DNA of 43,031 bases from Cyanobacteria bacterium M_DeepCast_200m_mx_001 (GCA_016882415.1 VGQL01000005.1:1-43031), one strand, 5' to 3'. Positions 33,175 to 43,031 are shown, numbered from the stretch's first letter. Translations and numbers: made by a program. The notes: generated by a model from the letters alone, not told the origin.

Positions 33175-34608
33175 ATGTTGGAAGCCCGCGCCCACCAACA
33201 GCTCAAGGACCTCCTGCGCCAGGAGGGCGACGCGCGCTGGCCCCATCACCTCACCCTGAGCCGCCTGGTGGCCCGCAGCCTGCGCCGCGGCGACCAGACC
33301 CTGGTGCGCTTGGCCCCCGGTAGCGACCCCAGCTGGCTGTTGGGGCTGCTGGTGCCCCTGGCCCTGCATGACGGGCCCGTGGCGCTGCTGGTGAGCCCGG
33401 CGCTGCGCCAACGGCTGCTGCAGGTGGAGCTGCCGCGGCTGGAGGCCGTGGGCTTGAACCTGCCCTGCTGGGAGGGGGCCACCGCACCGGAGTCGGCGCG
33501 GCTGTGGTTGCTGCAGCACGACCAGCTGGTGGCCGCCTGGCGCGCCGGTGGCCTGGCGGAGCGGCAGCTGCTGATCCCCGAGGGGGAGCTGCTGCAGCCG
33601 CTGCTGCGCCAGGCCCTGGGGGTGGTGATCGACACCCCCCACTGGGAGCAGCTGCGCCGCAGCCTGCCCGCCGCCGCCGCCAGCCTGCTGCAACTGCATG
33701 AGCGCCTCAGCCGCCGGGTGCTGGCCCGGCCCTGCGGCCCCCAGCAACGGGTGGCCATCAGCGCCGAGGAGGAGGCGCCGCTGCGGCAACTGCTGGCGGT
33801 GCTCTCGCCCCTGCCGGACCCCTGGCCCGCCTGGTTGGCCAGCGGCGGCGACGGCTGGACCAGCTGGGCCCAGGTGACCCCGGCCCTGTTGCAGTGGCAG
33901 TGGCACCGCCAGCCCCTCGATCCCCTGGCGGTGTTGCCCGCCCTGTTGGAGGCCCGCGGGGTGGTGCTGGTGGGTCCCTGGTCCCAGGGGGTGGCGCCCC
34001 TGCCGGGCTTCAGCCCGGCGGTGCAGGTCAGCCTGGCGGACCCGCCGCTGCTGGATCCCCTGCCCCTGTTTGCCCCCGCCGCCCAGGCCCTGCCCAACGC
34101 GCCCCATTACCCCGCCCACCTGCTCGACCAGTGCCGCAGGCTGGTGCTGGGGCAATCGGGTCTCACGGTGGTGCTGCTGGACGACGAGGGGCTGCGGCTC
34201 GGGCTCACCAGTGCCCTGGCGGCGGAGTTTGGTTCGCGGGTGGGCCACGAACTCACGGCCCCGGAGAGCAACGGCGTGCTCTGCTGCAGCTGGGGTTGGT
34301 GGTTGCAGCACCAGCCGCGCCTGCCGCTGCCTTGCCAGATCGTGGCCGCGACCCTGCCCATCGCCAGCCTTGAGGACCCGCTCACGGCGGCCCGGGTGGC
34401 GGCCCTGCGCAGCCAGGGGCGTGATTGGTTCCGGGAGTTGCTGTTGCCCGAGGCCCTGGGCCGTCTGCAGCAGGCGGTGGCCGGTGTCCGCCGCAACGGC
34501 GGCCGACTGGCGGTGCTGGATGGGCGGCTGCGGCGCCGGGGCTGGGGCCGCCAGGTGCTGGAGGCCCTGGAGCCCTGGGTGGATCTGCCGCGCTTGCGGC
34601 CGAGCTGA
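33175..34608 (+). CDS. DinG-like helicase-fold protein with lost ATPase motifs
   Basis: 477 aa. The C-terminal half follows the DinG/Rad3 helicase layout: LPIASLEDPLTAARVAALRSQ, DWFRELLLPEALGRLQQAVAG, then RLAVLDGRLRRRGWGRQVLEAL. The motifs needed for ATP use are missing. The place of Walker A reads VRLAPGSDPSWLLG with no GKT, the DEAH box position reads VVIDTPHWEQL (about residue 150), and motif VI lacks the usual QxxGRxxR. It is also shorter than active DinG (about 640-700 aa), and no Fe-S cysteine cluster is evident. A nucleic-acid-binding or structural role is more likely than helicase activity. It is divergent from tyrA by 41 bp. Confidence 0.7.
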   Translation: MLEARAHQQLKDLLRQEGDARWPHHLTLSRLVARSLRRGDQTLVRLAPGSDPSWLLGLLVPLALHDGPVALLVSPALRQRLLQVELPRLEAVGLNLPCWEGATAPESARLWLLQHDQLVAAWRAGGLAERQLLIPEGELLQPLLRQALGVVIDTPHWEQLRRSLPAAAASLLQLHERLSRRVLARPCGPQQRVAISAEEEAPLRQLLAVLSPLPDPWPAWLASGGDGWTSWAQVTPALLQWQWHRQPLDPLAVLPALLEARGVVLVGPWSQGVAPLPGFSPAVQVSLADPPLLDPLPLFAPAAQALPNAPHYPAHLLDQCRRLVLGQSGLTVVLLDDEGLRLGLTSALAAEFGSRVGHELTAPESNGVLCCSWGWWLQHQPRLPLPCQIVAATLPIASLEDPLTAARVAALRSQGRDWFRELLLPEALGRLQQAVAGVRRNGGRLAVLDGRLRRRGWGRQVLEALEPWVDLPRLRPS

Positions 34609-34645
34609 CCGCCCTTAGCCTGGCGCCTGCTGTGATCCGGAGCCG

Positions 34646-34891
34646 ATGGGAGAGGCCAAGCGCCGCGCTGAACAGGGGTTGCCCGCGCGCCCCAAGCCCC
34701 CCAAAGCGGTCCCCCAGGACACCTCCCCCCGCATTGCCCCCTGGCTGCCCCTCACCCAGCGCCAGGGGGAACGGTTTGTGCAGCTCACCACCCGCGGCGC
34801 CTGGATCGGCATCGGCTCCCTGGTGGTGTTCTGGATCATCGTGCGGTTCATTGGTCCGGCCGCCGGCTGGTGGACCCTGGCGGACGGTTGA
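34646..34891 (+). CDS. DUF2839 family small membrane protein
   Basis: 81 aa. N-terminus MGEAKRRAEQGLPAR, a Pro-rich linker, then WLPLTQRQGERFVQLTTRGAW and one membrane helix IGIGSLVVFWIIVRFIGP. This layout (GEAKRRxxxGLPPR plus one C-terminal helix) is the cyanobacterial DUF2839 family. The function is unknown. It starts 37 bp after the DinG-like gene. Confidence 0.82.
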   Translation: MGEAKRRAEQGLPARPKPPKAVPQDTSPRIAPWLPLTQRQGERFVQLTTRGAWIGIGSLVVFWIIVRFIGPAAGWWTLADG

Positions 34892-34955
34892 CGGTCTCCG
34901 GTCTGCGTTGATGGGGATCGGCACACATGGGCGCCGAGCGAGTATTTCTACCCAC

Positions 34956-34983
34956 GCAATTCTGAAGAAAACCTTAGAATTGC
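34956..34983. repeat. inverted repeat GCAATTCT...AGAATTGC upstream of the DUF1815 gene
   Basis: A perfect 8-bp outer stem, extended by AAG/CTT with one bulged G and a 5-base loop, in an AT-rich pocket 22 bp before the DUF1815 start. No T-run follows on the plus strand, so it looks more like an operator or 5' leader hairpin than a terminator. Confidence 0.55.
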
Positions 34984-35005
34984 CCGATCAATCGCTCGTC
35001 CGCCC

Positions 35006-35344
35006 ATGTTTGCGCGTCTCGCCGAGCACTATCGCTCCGTCGTGGCTGACCTGGTGATGAGCCTGCGGGCCCTGGCCGATGGTCTGCAGCGCCAGGGGTT
35101 GGCCGCCACCTGCTATGTCTGCGGCGACGAGCGCCAGGGCCAGGGGGCATCGTTCGTGGCCGACCTGGGCGATGGCCACATGGTGCGCTTTCTGGTGTCG
35201 GATTACGGCATCAGCTGGGTGGAATCCCGCAACGGCCACGAGCTGGTGAAGCTTGAGGGGGCTGAGGCCATTGCGGAGCTGGGACGCCTGGCTGAGTCCC
35301 TCAATCCCGCCGCCGCCGCCGCGGCAGCCCTGGCCCAGCGCTGA
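35006..35344 (+). CDS. DUF1815 family protein
   Basis: 112 aa, starting MFARLAEHYRSVVADLVMSLRALADGL, then GLAATCYVCGDE (CxxC), ASFVADLGDGHMVRFLVSDYGISWVE and HELVKLEGAEAIAELGRLAE. This is the cyanobacteria-restricted DUF1815 family, soluble and of unknown function. The Ala-rich tail looks lineage-specific. It has its own upstream inverted repeat and is convergent with recA. Confidence 0.85.
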   Translation: MFARLAEHYRSVVADLVMSLRALADGLQRQGLAATCYVCGDERQGQGASFVADLGDGHMVRFLVSDYGISWVESRNGHELVKLEGAEAIAELGRLAESLNPAAAAAAALAQR

Positions 35345-35404
35345 GGCTGGGCCCAATGGCCGGGGCCGCGATGACGGCGGCTCCGGGGCGCTGGTGGGTG
35401 CCCT

Positions 35405-36571
35405 TCAGCTGGCGGCTGGCAGGGTTTCCGCTTCGCCACTGGAGCTGGCGCCTGCCGCCGCCAGCCGCGCCGCCGCCGCCGCCACCGGCTTGAGGGAGTC
35501 GGTGGTTTCGCTGAGCTTCTGGCGCACCTGGGCTTCGATGCGTTCCTTCTGCTCGGGGTTCTGCTCCAGCCACGCGATGGTGTTGTCGCGGCCCTGGCCG
35601 ATGTTGTCGCCCTCGTAGCTGTACCAGGCGCCCTTGCGCACCACCACACCGTTTTCCTCCGCGAGGTCCAGCAGGCAACCCAGGGTGCTGATGCCGCGGC
35701 CGAACAGGATGTCGAATTCGGCGATGCGGAAGGGCGGCGCCACTTTGTTTTTGGCCACCTTCACCTTGGCGCGGATGCCGTATTCCTCCGTGCCGCGCTT
35801 GAGGGTCTGGATGCGGCGGATGTCGAGGCGCACCGAGGCGTAGAACTTCAGCGCATTGCCGCCCGTGGTGGTTTCCGGGTTGCCATAGGTGACGCCGATC
35901 TTCAGGCGCAGCTGGTTGAGGAAGATCACCGTGCAGCCCGATTTGCCGATGTTGCCGGTGATCTTGCGCATGGCCTGGCTCATCAGGCGGGCCTGGCTGC
36001 CCACCGCCAGATCCCCCATCTCCCCTTCGATCTCCGCTCGCGGCGTGAGGGCGGCCACGGAGTCCACCACCACGATGTCCACCGCGGCGGAGCGCACCAG
36101 CTGATCCACGATCTCCAGGGCCATTTCGCCGGTGTCCGGCTGGGACACCAGCAGGTTTTCGATGTCCACCCCCAGGGCGGCGGCGTAGACGGGATCCAGG
36201 GCGTGCTCCGCATCCACGAAGGCGGCCACCCCACCGCGCCGCTGCACCTCGGCAATGGCGTGCAGGGTGAGGGTGGTTTTACCGGAGCTCTCCGGGCCGT
36301 AGATCTCCACCACCCGGCCCTTGGGGTAGCCGCCGCCGAGGGCCAGGTCGAGGGTGAGGGCGCCGGTGGGGCTGGTTTCCACCCGCATGCGGGAGGCGTC
36401 GCCCAGGCGCATGATCGAGCCCTTGCCGAAGTTGCGCTCGATCTGGTTCAGCACCAGGCCCAGGGCCTTGTCGCGCTCCTGGTGGCCGGCGCCGCTGGCG
36501 TTCGTGCTGCTGGTGCCAGTGCTGCTGGTGCGGCTCGCCCGGGTGTCGGTGGTTTTGTCGTCGGCAGGCAT
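35405..36571 (-). CDS. recA: recombinase RecA
   Basis: 388 aa. RecA polymerises on single-stranded DNA, drives strand exchange and stimulates LexA self-cleavage. Motifs: [28 protein letters not shown] (Walker A), [82 protein letters not shown]. The first ~25 residues are a Thr/Ser-rich extension ([20 protein letters not shown]) before the conserved core. The C-terminus is Ala-rich. A LexA-type box lies about 140 bp upstream of the start. Confidence 0.98.
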   Translation of the reverse strand: MPADDKTTDTRASRTSSTGTSSTNASGAGHQERDKALGLVLNQIERNFGKGSIMRLGDASRMRVETSPTGALTLDLALGGGYPKGRVVEIYGPESSGKTTLTLHAIAEVQRRGGVAAFVDAEHALDPVYAAALGVDIENLLVSQPDTGEMALEIVDQLVRSAAVDIVVVDSVAALTPRAEIEGEMGDLAVGSQARLMSQAMRKITGNIGKSGCTVIFLNQLRLKIGVTYGNPETTTGGNALKFYASVRLDIRRIQTLKRGTEEYGIRAKVKVAKNKVAPPFRIAEFDILFGRGISTLGCLLDLAEENGVVVRKGAWYSYEGDNIGQGRDNTIAWLEQNPEQKERIEAQVRQKLSETTDSLKPVAAAAARLAAAGASSSGEAETLPAAS

Positions 36572-36710
36572 GTCTGCGAAGGCTGAGGAATGGGGGGCTG
36601 GGGCGGGCCGCGGTGCGGACAGGCCGGTGGAACCGGACCCATCCTCGGCGACCTCCCTTCAAGAAGTGCCACCGCAGGCGCCAGGTGTTCCGCCGGAACC
36701 ACCCGGCTGT

Positions 36711-36724
36711 AGTACAGGCGTACC
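36711..36724 (-). promoter_or_regulatory. LexA/SOS box upstream of recA
   Basis: The minus strand reads GGTACGCCTGTACT, an exact fit to the cyanobacterial LexA consensus RGTACNNNDGTWCB. It lies in the 160-bp gap between the HAD gene and recA, about 140 bp before the recA ATG, and overlaps a possible -10 (TACTAC). It would repress recA until LexA is cleaved. Confidence 0.7.
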
Positions 36725-36732
36725 CTAGCGGC

Positions 36733-37482
36733 TCAGGGCCAGTCCGCCAAGGGGCGTGCGAACTGCTGCGCCTGCAGCAGCGTGATGCCCTCCGGGAGCC
36801 CCTCGGCATCCCCGGGGCCCAGGTATCCCCACGCCACCAGAAAACAGCGCACGGTCTCCAGGCCGCTGGTTCGGCGCACGGCCTCCAGGGTGGGGCGGCG
36901 GTCCTCCACAAACCACAGCGGTTCAGCCCCCTCGGCCCTCAACCGCAGCAGCACCTCCGGCTTGCTGCCCTGCTCATGGCCGTACACCGCCAGGGGGTGA
37001 AGCCCGTAGGCCTCCAGCAGTTGGCGGGCGAAGGCGCCCCCCTTGGTGGTGAGCACCAGCCAGTCACTGCCTTCGGCGGCCAGGGCCGAGAGCCGCTCGA
37101 TCACCCCCGGGTAGGGCCGGTGCAGCGCCAGCCAGTGCACAGGGTCGCGCTGGATGGCCCCATGGCGCAGCTGCTCCAGGCAGCTCTGCAGGCGCTCCGG
37201 CTCCAGCCCCCAGCGCCCTAGGGCGTCCTGGGTGCGGCCGGGGTAATCGTCCAGGTAGGCCTGCAGATCGAGGTCTGGCCGGGATAGCTCCAGGGCCGTC
37301 AGCACCATTTCCCAGCCCTTGTGGATCAGGGGGCGCAGCCGGGCGAAGCCGGGCGGGGCATCGGGGCTGAGCTGGCAGCTGGGGCAGAGCGCCTGGGCCG
37401 CCGCGCGGGCACTCCACCAGTACTCGGCCATGCCGTCCACCAGCACGCCGTCGAAGTCGAACACCAGCAGAGGCGCTGCCAT
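36733..37482 (-). CDS. HAD-superfamily hydrolase
   Basis: 249 aa from MAAPLLVFDFDGVLVDGMAEYWW. HAD motif I is VFDFDGVLVDG (nucleophile Asp), motif II is WLVLTTKGG (Thr), motif III Lys is in GSKPEVLLRL, and motif IV is LWFVEDRRPTLEAV. Phosphatase or phosphoglycolate-phosphatase-like activity is likely; the substrate is unknown. The ORF track begins upstream inside the tRNA-Gln gene; the ATG at 37482 starts the HAD fold. It lies between tRNA-Gln and recA on the same strand, and the recA regulatory region begins at its stop. Confidence 0.88.
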   Translation of the reverse strand: MAAPLLVFDFDGVLVDGMAEYWWSARAAAQALCPSCQLSPDAPPGFARLRPLIHKGWEMVLTALELSRPDLDLQAYLDDYPGRTQDALGRWGLEPERLQSCLEQLRHGAIQRDPVHWLALHRPYPGVIERLSALAAEGSDWLVLTTKGGAFARQLLEAYGLHPLAVYGHEQGSKPEVLLRLRAEGAEPLWFVEDRRPTLEAVRRTSGLETVRCFLVAWGYLGPGDAEGLPEGITLLQAQQFARPLADWP

Positions 37483-37508
37483 GCCGGCTGGGGCGGAGGG
37501 ATTCAAAA

Positions 37509-37580
37509 CTGGGCCGCTAGGATTCGAACCTAGGAATGGCGGGACCAAAACCCGCTGCCTTACCACTTGGCGACGGCCCA
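37509..37580 (-). tRNA. trnQ: tRNA-Gln (TTG)
   Basis: The minus strand reads TGGGCCGTCGCCAAGTGG... with anticodon TTG in TTTTGGT context, a T arm GGTTCGAATCC, and the U1-A72 first pair with discriminator G73 that is typical of tRNA-Gln. CCA is not encoded. The HAD hydrolase gene starts 27 bp downstream. Confidence 0.95.
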
Positions 37581-37629
37581 ACGCGCTGCACGGAACGGGC
37601 GCCGAAGCGTCGATTCGCGAGCACCCAGA

Positions 37630-37660
37630 TAGTTACCCACAGCGGGTCGACCTTCGTCAA
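37630..37660 (-). promoter_or_regulatory. candidate promoter for tRNA-Gln
   Basis: On the minus strand TTGACG, a 19-bp spacer and TAACTA precede the tRNA-Gln gene by about 50 bp. The -35 is strong, but the spacer is slightly long. Confidence 0.38.
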
Positions 37661-37692
37661 TCGGGCGGTGCCGGTGCTGCGGCCGCCAGGCC

Positions 37693-39467
<1,775 letters not shown>

Positions 39468-39468
<1 letters not shown>

Positions 39469-40472
39469 CAGCGCCGCAACCACGGCTCGATCAGCCCCTG
39501 GGCCAGGGGTAGGGCCTGCCGCCAGAGGTCGGGTTGCTCCCGCAGGGGGGCGCCCCGCCGCTCCGCCTCCTGCAGCAGGGGCTGCAGCAGCCGGCGGGCC
39601 ATGCCGCCGAAGGCCACACCCGCGGCGCCGTCCCCCGGCGCCAGCAGCCCCAGCGTGCTGCCATTGGTGCCGCCCGCCAGCTGCAGGGGGCCCGGCGGGG
39701 CCCAGGGGCGCACGGCCCGCAGCAGCTTCACGGCCGCATGGGCGGTGCCGGCCCCCACATCGCCGCTCATCGGCCGCCCATCCAGTTGCCAGAGCACCCG
39801 CAGGCCGGCCTGCCGCAGGGGGGCAAACCGTTGCCAGAGCTCCGCCGCGAGCCGCTCAGGCCCCACGGGGCCCGCAGGGCCCTCCGGGCCGATGCTCACC
39901 GCCAGCCGCCGCAGGCCAACGCCGCTGGCCAGCACCTGGGCCAGCCGGGTTTGAAAGGCGTCACTGCGCCCGGGCTGGGTGTGCAGTTCCACCGCCTCCG
40001 GCCGCAGCTCCGCCAGCAGTTGCGGCACCGCCCCAGGGCTCAGCAGCTGGGGCGCCTCCTCGATCAGCCCCAGGGGGCAGGCCGGCAGGCAGCGGCCGCA
40101 GCCATAGCAGCGCTCGGCGATCACCCCTCCGCTGGCGCCGATGGCCAGGGCCGGGCAGACCCGCTGGCAGGGGCGGGGGCAGGTCGCCGGGCACCGCTGG
40201 GGGTCGAACCGGGCCTTGCGGAAGTGGGGGTCTTCGCCGTCGCTGAGGCTCACCATCAACCACGGGGCCTCGGCCCCTTGGCCCTGGGCCCAGGCGATGC
40301 CACGGCGGGCGGCGCTGGCCACGGCCGCATCGGCCGCCACATCAATGCAGTGCACCCCCGCCAGGCTGTAGAGGGCGCAGAGGTCTTCGATGGCGGCCAG
40401 ATCCTGGTTGCTGGCGCCACAGATCAATTTCACCCAGCGGCCGGCGGCCAGTGCCGCCTCGGCCCGGCTCAA
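39468..40472 (-). CDS. ldpA: LdpA-like Fe-S protein (light-dependent period, circadian input)
   Basis: 334 aa. Two ferredoxin-like cysteine clusters lie side by side: [18 protein letters not shown] and [16 protein letters not shown]. The N-terminus [36 protein letters not shown] and the TIM-barrel-like C-terminal part ([28 protein letters not shown]) match LdpA, which in Synechococcus elongatus senses redox state and adjusts the clock period to light. The start is TTG 40472 ([16 protein letters not shown]), overlapping the ndhN stop as TTGA; the longer ORF of the track is antisense-free but overlaps ndhN by 150 bp. It is coupled to the Ycf45-like gene by ATGA. Confidence 0.88.
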
Positions 40473-40939
40473 GCCGCCTGGGCGAGCACGCTGGCCAGGG
40501 GTTGCCAGCGCAGGGCCCGCGCCCCCCCCAGTTCCACCACGATCTTGAGGCGGGGTTCGCGGCGGGTGAGCTCCAGCAGCGAGGAAAGTTCCGCCCGGGA
40601 GAGCACCTGCCCCTCCAGCAGCCACAGCACCACTGGCGCGTTGCTGCCCTCCAGCAGATGCCCCAGTTGGGGCGCGGCCATCTGCACCTCGCCGACGGCG
40701 GCGCCGCGGCCCACGCTCTGGTGCCCCAGGTGGGGCGGCCGCACCCCGTGCAGCTGCAGCAGGAAGGCCTCTGGATCCCCAAGGCCCCGGGCCGAATTGA
40801 TCTGGGCCCGGTAGCCGGCGGCCCGCAGGCGCCGCAGCAAGCGGGTTTCAGCGCCGCCCTCCAGGGGGGCGTACAGCGCCAGGGCCCCGGCCCGCTCCAG
40901 CTCCTGGCGGAAACCGCGGCCGGTCAGCAGCAGGGGCAT
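40469..40939 (-). CDS. ndhN: NAD(P)H-quinone oxidoreductase subunit N
   Basis: 156 aa from [31 protein letters not shown]. NdhN is an oxygenic-phototroph-specific subunit of NDH-1, on the cytoplasmic side, used in respiration and cyclic electron flow around photosystem I. Diagnostic motifs: [61 protein letters not shown] and [19 protein letters not shown]. An ATG 24 bp upstream is possible but adds an atypical sequence. It heads the ndhN-ldpA-Ycf45-like unit; the promoter must lie in the shared region with the S10 operon. Confidence 0.95.
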   Translation of the reverse strand: MPLLLTGRGFRQELERAGALALYAPLEGGAETRLLRRLRAAGYRAQINSARGLGDPEAFLLQLHGVRPPHLGHQSVGRGAAVGEVQMAAPQLGHLLEGSNAPVVLWLLEGQVLSRAELSSLLELTRREPRLKIVVELGGARALRWQPLASVLAQAA

Positions 40940-41365
40940 GGGGGCGGGACAACGCTGCGGCAAGTCTGGCAGCAGGGTTCGGCATTGGGGGAGGGGGAAG
41001 GGTGGTGGGGTACCATCGACGACTGTGCAATTGCAACCTGTGCCCGTCCGCTAGCCGGGCCTCCAGCGCATTGCACAAGGTCGCCAGTGGTGGCGGCCTT
41101 CCCGGGCCCGTGTGGTTCTTCTGAGCCGCCGGGATACTGCTCCACCCCCCCAGATCGCGGACATCCTGTCCCTGATCCGGCCGGAGCAAGTCCCAGCCCC
41201 CGCTGTCTCGGCGCCGCTAGCCCAACCGAATCTTCCGCCTGCCCGCCCGGCTCCGCCCGGTGCTGCAGCTGCGATCCGGCCCAACTGCGCAACGCGATTC
41301 AGCCACGCCACACCTGCGGCTTTCAGCCCCGGGATGTGGTGGTCCCGCTGGCGTCTCTTCTCCTT
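40940..41365. other. divergent ndhN / S10-operon intergenic region
   Basis: 426 bp without a convincing gene; short ORFs here are GC-rich noise. It should hold the ndhN promoter (minus) and the ribosomal operon promoter and leader (plus). A long imperfect hairpin at 41024-41077 is the only strong structure. GATACT at 41133 and TACCAT at 41011 are possible -10 elements but lack good -35 partners. Confidence 0.6.
41024..41077 (+). promoter_or_regulatory. candidate leader hairpin upstream of the ribosomal operon
   Basis: TGTGCAAT (41024-41031) pairs perfectly with ATTGCACA (41070-41077). Inside, CTG/CAG (41038-41040 / 41064-41066) and GCCCG/CGGGC (41042-41046 / 41056-41060) form nested stems capped by a 9-base loop. 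No U-tract follows. It sits about 290 nt before rplC. It could be an r-protein-binding leader element, or a DNA operator between the divergent genes. Confidence 0.4.
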
Positions 41366-42013
41366 ATGTCCATCGGCATTCTTGGGAAGAAACTGGGCAT
41401 GTCCCAGTTCTTCGACGACGAAGGCAGATCCATCCCGGTCACCGTGATCGAGGCGGGCCCCTGCCGCATCACCCAACTCAAAACCGACAGCACCGACGGC
41501 TACACCGCCGTTCAGCTGGGCTTCGGTGACATCCGCGACAAGCTCGTCAACAAGCCGGCCAAGGGTCACCTGGCCAAGTCCGGCGATGAGCTCCTGCGCC
41601 ATCTGAAGGAATACCGCGTCGACTCCGTCGACGGTCTGGAGCTGGGCGGTGCCATCACCGTGGCCGCCTTCGAGGAGGGCCAGAAGGTCGATGTGAGCGG
41701 CGACACCATCGGTCGTGGTTTCGCGGGCTACCAGAAGCGCCACGGCTTCAGCCGCGGCCCCATGACCCACGGTTCCAAGAACCACCGTGAACCGGGTTCC
41801 ACCGGCGCCGGCACCACCCCGGGCCGCGTCTACCCCGGCAAGCGCATGGCCGGCCGCTATGGCGGCAAGCAGATCACCACCCGTGGCCTCACCATCCTCA
41901 AGGTGGATGCGGAGCGCAACCTGCTGGTGGTCAAAGGCTCGGTGCCCGGCAAGCCCGGCGCCCTGCTGAACATCCTTCCCGCCAAGCGGGTGGGTGCCAA
42001 GGCCGCGAACTGA
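41366..42013 (+). CDS. rplC: 50S ribosomal protein L3
   Basis: 215 aa from [22 protein letters not shown]3 is an early-assembling 23S-binding protein near the peptidyl transferase centre. Motifs include [65 protein letters not shown] and [16 protein letters not shown]. It is the first gene of the S10-type operon in this lineage, since no rpsJ precedes it here. The ORF track extends far upstream through non-coding frame; ATG 41366 gives the standard N-terminus. The stop overlaps the Shine-Dalgarno GAGGAG of rplD. Confidence 0.98.
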   Translation: MSIGILGKKLGMSQFFDDEGRSIPVTVIEAGPCRITQLKTDSTDGYTAVQLGFGDIRDKLVNKPAKGHLAKSGDELLRHLKEYRVDSVDGLELGGAITVAAFEEGQKVDVSGDTIGRGFAGYQKRHGFSRGPMTHGSKNHREPGSTGAGTTPGRVYPGKRMAGRYGGKQITTRGLTILKVDAERNLLVVKGSVPGKPGALLNILPAKRVGAKAAN

Positions 42014-42024
42014 GGAGAACAGAC

Positions 42025-42660
42025 ATGGCTAACTGTGTTGTTCGCGACTGGCAGGGCAAGGAGGCCGGCAAGGCCAGCCTCGACCTGAAGGTCGCCAAGG
42101 AAACCACCGCCAACGACCTGATCCACCGCGCCGTGGTGCGTCAGCTGGCCCATGCCCGACAGGGCACCGCCAGCACGCTCACCCGCGCTGAGGTGGCCGG
42201 CGGTGGCCGCAAGCCCTACAAGCAGAAGGGCACCGGTCGGGCCCGTCAGGGTTCGATCCGCACCCCCCTCCGTCCCGGTGGTGGTGTGGTGTTCGGGCCC
42301 AAGCCCCGCACCTACAACCTGGCGATGAACCGCAAGGAGCGTCGCCTGGCCCTGCGCACCGCCCTGATGAGCCGCCTGGCGGACATCACCGTGGTGAAGG
42401 GGTTCGGCGCTGGTCTGGACACCCCCAAGACCAAGGAAATCACCGCCGCCCTGGGCCGCTTCGGCATCGCCGATGGCGCCAAGGTGCTGGTGGTGCTGGA
42501 TGCCCCCAGTGAGGTGGTGCGCCGCTCGGTGCGCAACCTTGAAAAGGTGAAGCTGATCGCCGCTGATCAGCTCAACGTGTTCGATCTGCTCCACGCCAAC
42601 GCCCTGGTGGTGAGCGAGGAAGCGCTCGCGAAGATTCAGGAGGTCTACGGCGATGACTGA
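42025..42660 (+). CDS. rplD: 50S ribosomal protein L4
   Basis: 211 aa. L4 lines the exit tunnel and in E. coli also regulates the S10 operon. Recognised by [78 protein letters not shown] and [20 protein letters not shown] clear Shine-Dalgarno (GAGGAG) precedes the ATG by about seven bases. Its 3' end overlaps rplW by eight bases. Confidence 0.98.
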   Translation: MANCVVRDWQGKEAGKASLDLKVAKETTANDLIHRAVVRQLAHARQGTASTLTRAEVAGGGRKPYKQKGTGRARQGSIRTPLRPGGGVVFGPKPRTYNLAMNRKERRLALRTALMSRLADITVVKGFGAGLDTPKTKEITAALGRFGIADGAKVLVVLDAPSEVVRRSVRNLEKVKLIAADQLNVFDLLHANALVVSEEALAKIQEVYGDD

Positions 42661-42955
42661 ACGCTTTAACGGCCGTCTGGCGGATGTGATCCGCCGGCCG
42701 CTGATCACCGAGAAGGCCACCCGGGCCATCGAGCAGAACCAGTACACCTTCGAGGTGGACCATCGGGCCGCCAAGCCCGACATCAAGGCCGCCGTTGAAC
42801 AGCTGTTCGACGTCAAGGTCGTTGGTGTGAGCACCATGAACCCCCCGCGTCGCACCCGCCGCGTGGGCCGTTTCGCCGGCAAGCGTGCCCAGGTGAAGAA
42901 GGCGGTGGTGCGCCTGGCCGATGGCAACGCCATCCAGCTCTTCCCTGAAGCCTGA
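42653..42955 (+). CDS. rplW: 50S ribosomal protein L23
   Basis: 100 aa. L23 binds 23S rRNA at the tunnel exit and docks trigger factor and SRP. Motifs: [50 protein letters not shown] (as PDIKAAV here) and [20 protein letters not shown]. The start lies in the rplD end, with AGGAGG about ten bases upstream. Confidence 0.98.
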   Translation: MTERFNGRLADVIRRPLITEKATRAIEQNQYTFEVDHRAAKPDIKAAVEQLFDVKVVGVSTMNPPRRTRRVGRFAGKRAQVKKAVVRLADGNAIQLFPEA

Positions 42956-42970
42956 GGGGTTTAACGAATC

Positions 42971-43031
42971 ATGGGAATCCGTAAGTACCGCCCCATCACC
43001 CCCGGCACCCGCACCCGTGTCGCCAGCGACT
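42971..43031 (+). CDS. rplB: 50S ribosomal protein L2, N-terminal fragment (cut by window end)
   Basis: The reading frame MGIRKYRPITPGTRTRVASD is the standard cyanobacterial L2 N-terminus. It starts 15 bp after rplW and runs off the window. Too short for the ORF track. Confidence 0.93.
   Translation, partial: MGIRKYRPITPGTRTRVASD

Noticed and set aside
41112-41447. 111-aa ORF across the rplC start as a leader peptide
   Set aside because: Pro/Arg/Ser-rich noise overlapping rplC out of frame, with no Shine-Dalgarno or conserved feature.

Overview
The window is a gene-dense piece of a very GC-rich cyanobacterial chromosome, most like a picocyanobacterium of the Cyanobium / Synechococcus subcluster 5 type. 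That reading rests on psaD, ndhN, a CpcD-domain phycobilisome linker, the fused PanC-Cmk enzyme, the cyanobacterial-type glutamate-cysteine ligase, LdpA, a CAAD/CURT1-like protein, a C-3',4' carotenoid desaturase (CrtD), DUF1815 and DUF2839 proteins, and a TIGR03492-type LpxB relative. Intergenic gaps are short and start/stop overlaps are common. No rRNA, IS element, CRISPR array or prophage is visible. The only degraded stretch is at the left edge.

Layout. 1-1.04 kb: unassigned minus-strand coding-like fragments, then the C-terminal part of a phycobilisome linker with an apparent frameshift. 1.09-3.3 kb (minus): panC-cmk and rlpA. 3.3-3.7 kb: a divergent regulatory region with a good candidate purM promoter. 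3.7-5.7 kb (+): purM and a lineage-type hypothetical gene. 5.7-9.8 kb: aldo/keto reductase, a tiny CxxC protein, a secreted protein, tRNA-Cys, an LpxB-like glycosyltransferase, an 85-aa protein and RNase D. 9.9-11.7 kb (+): PadR-like regulator, CCB2/CCB4-like cytochrome b6 heme-attachment factor and an amidase-like secreted protein, meeting hemF tail to tail. 12.9-16.7 kb (+): mrp, rodA and a histidine-kinase-like gene in a tight overlap. 16.8-23.6 kb (+): psaD with a terminator, then trpE-gshA-ppc coupled by ATGA overlaps, and a GNAT gene. 23.7-25.5 kb: tRNA-Arg(CCG), recF, speD. 25.5-30.8 kb: larE, a tandem-domain corrinoid adenosyltransferase, MoeB-rhodanese next to a JAMM peptidase, a CAAD protein and a fructosamine-kinase-like gene. 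30.8-35.3 kb: crtD and tyrA (overlapping tails), a degenerate DinG-like protein, DUF2839 and DUF1815. 35.4-40.9 kb (minus): recA with an upstream LexA-type box, a HAD hydrolase, tRNA-Gln(TTG), and the translationally coupled ndhN-ldpA-Ycf45/R3H operon. 41-43 kb (+): the start of the S10 ribosomal operon (rplC, rplD, rplW, rplB partial) behind a 426-bp leader with a long imperfect hairpin.

Most of the content is core housekeeping and photosynthetic metabolism. The items I would look at again are the degenerate enzyme relatives (DinG-like protein without Walker A/DEAH, kinase without N-box, Mrp without CxxC), the tandem CobA/CobO-type enzyme, the JAMM + MoeB-rhodanese pair, the ndhN-ldpA-Ycf45 operon, the recF gene with no standard start codon, and the hairpin upstream of the ribosomal operon. 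All identifications come from reading motifs and translations; no database search was run.
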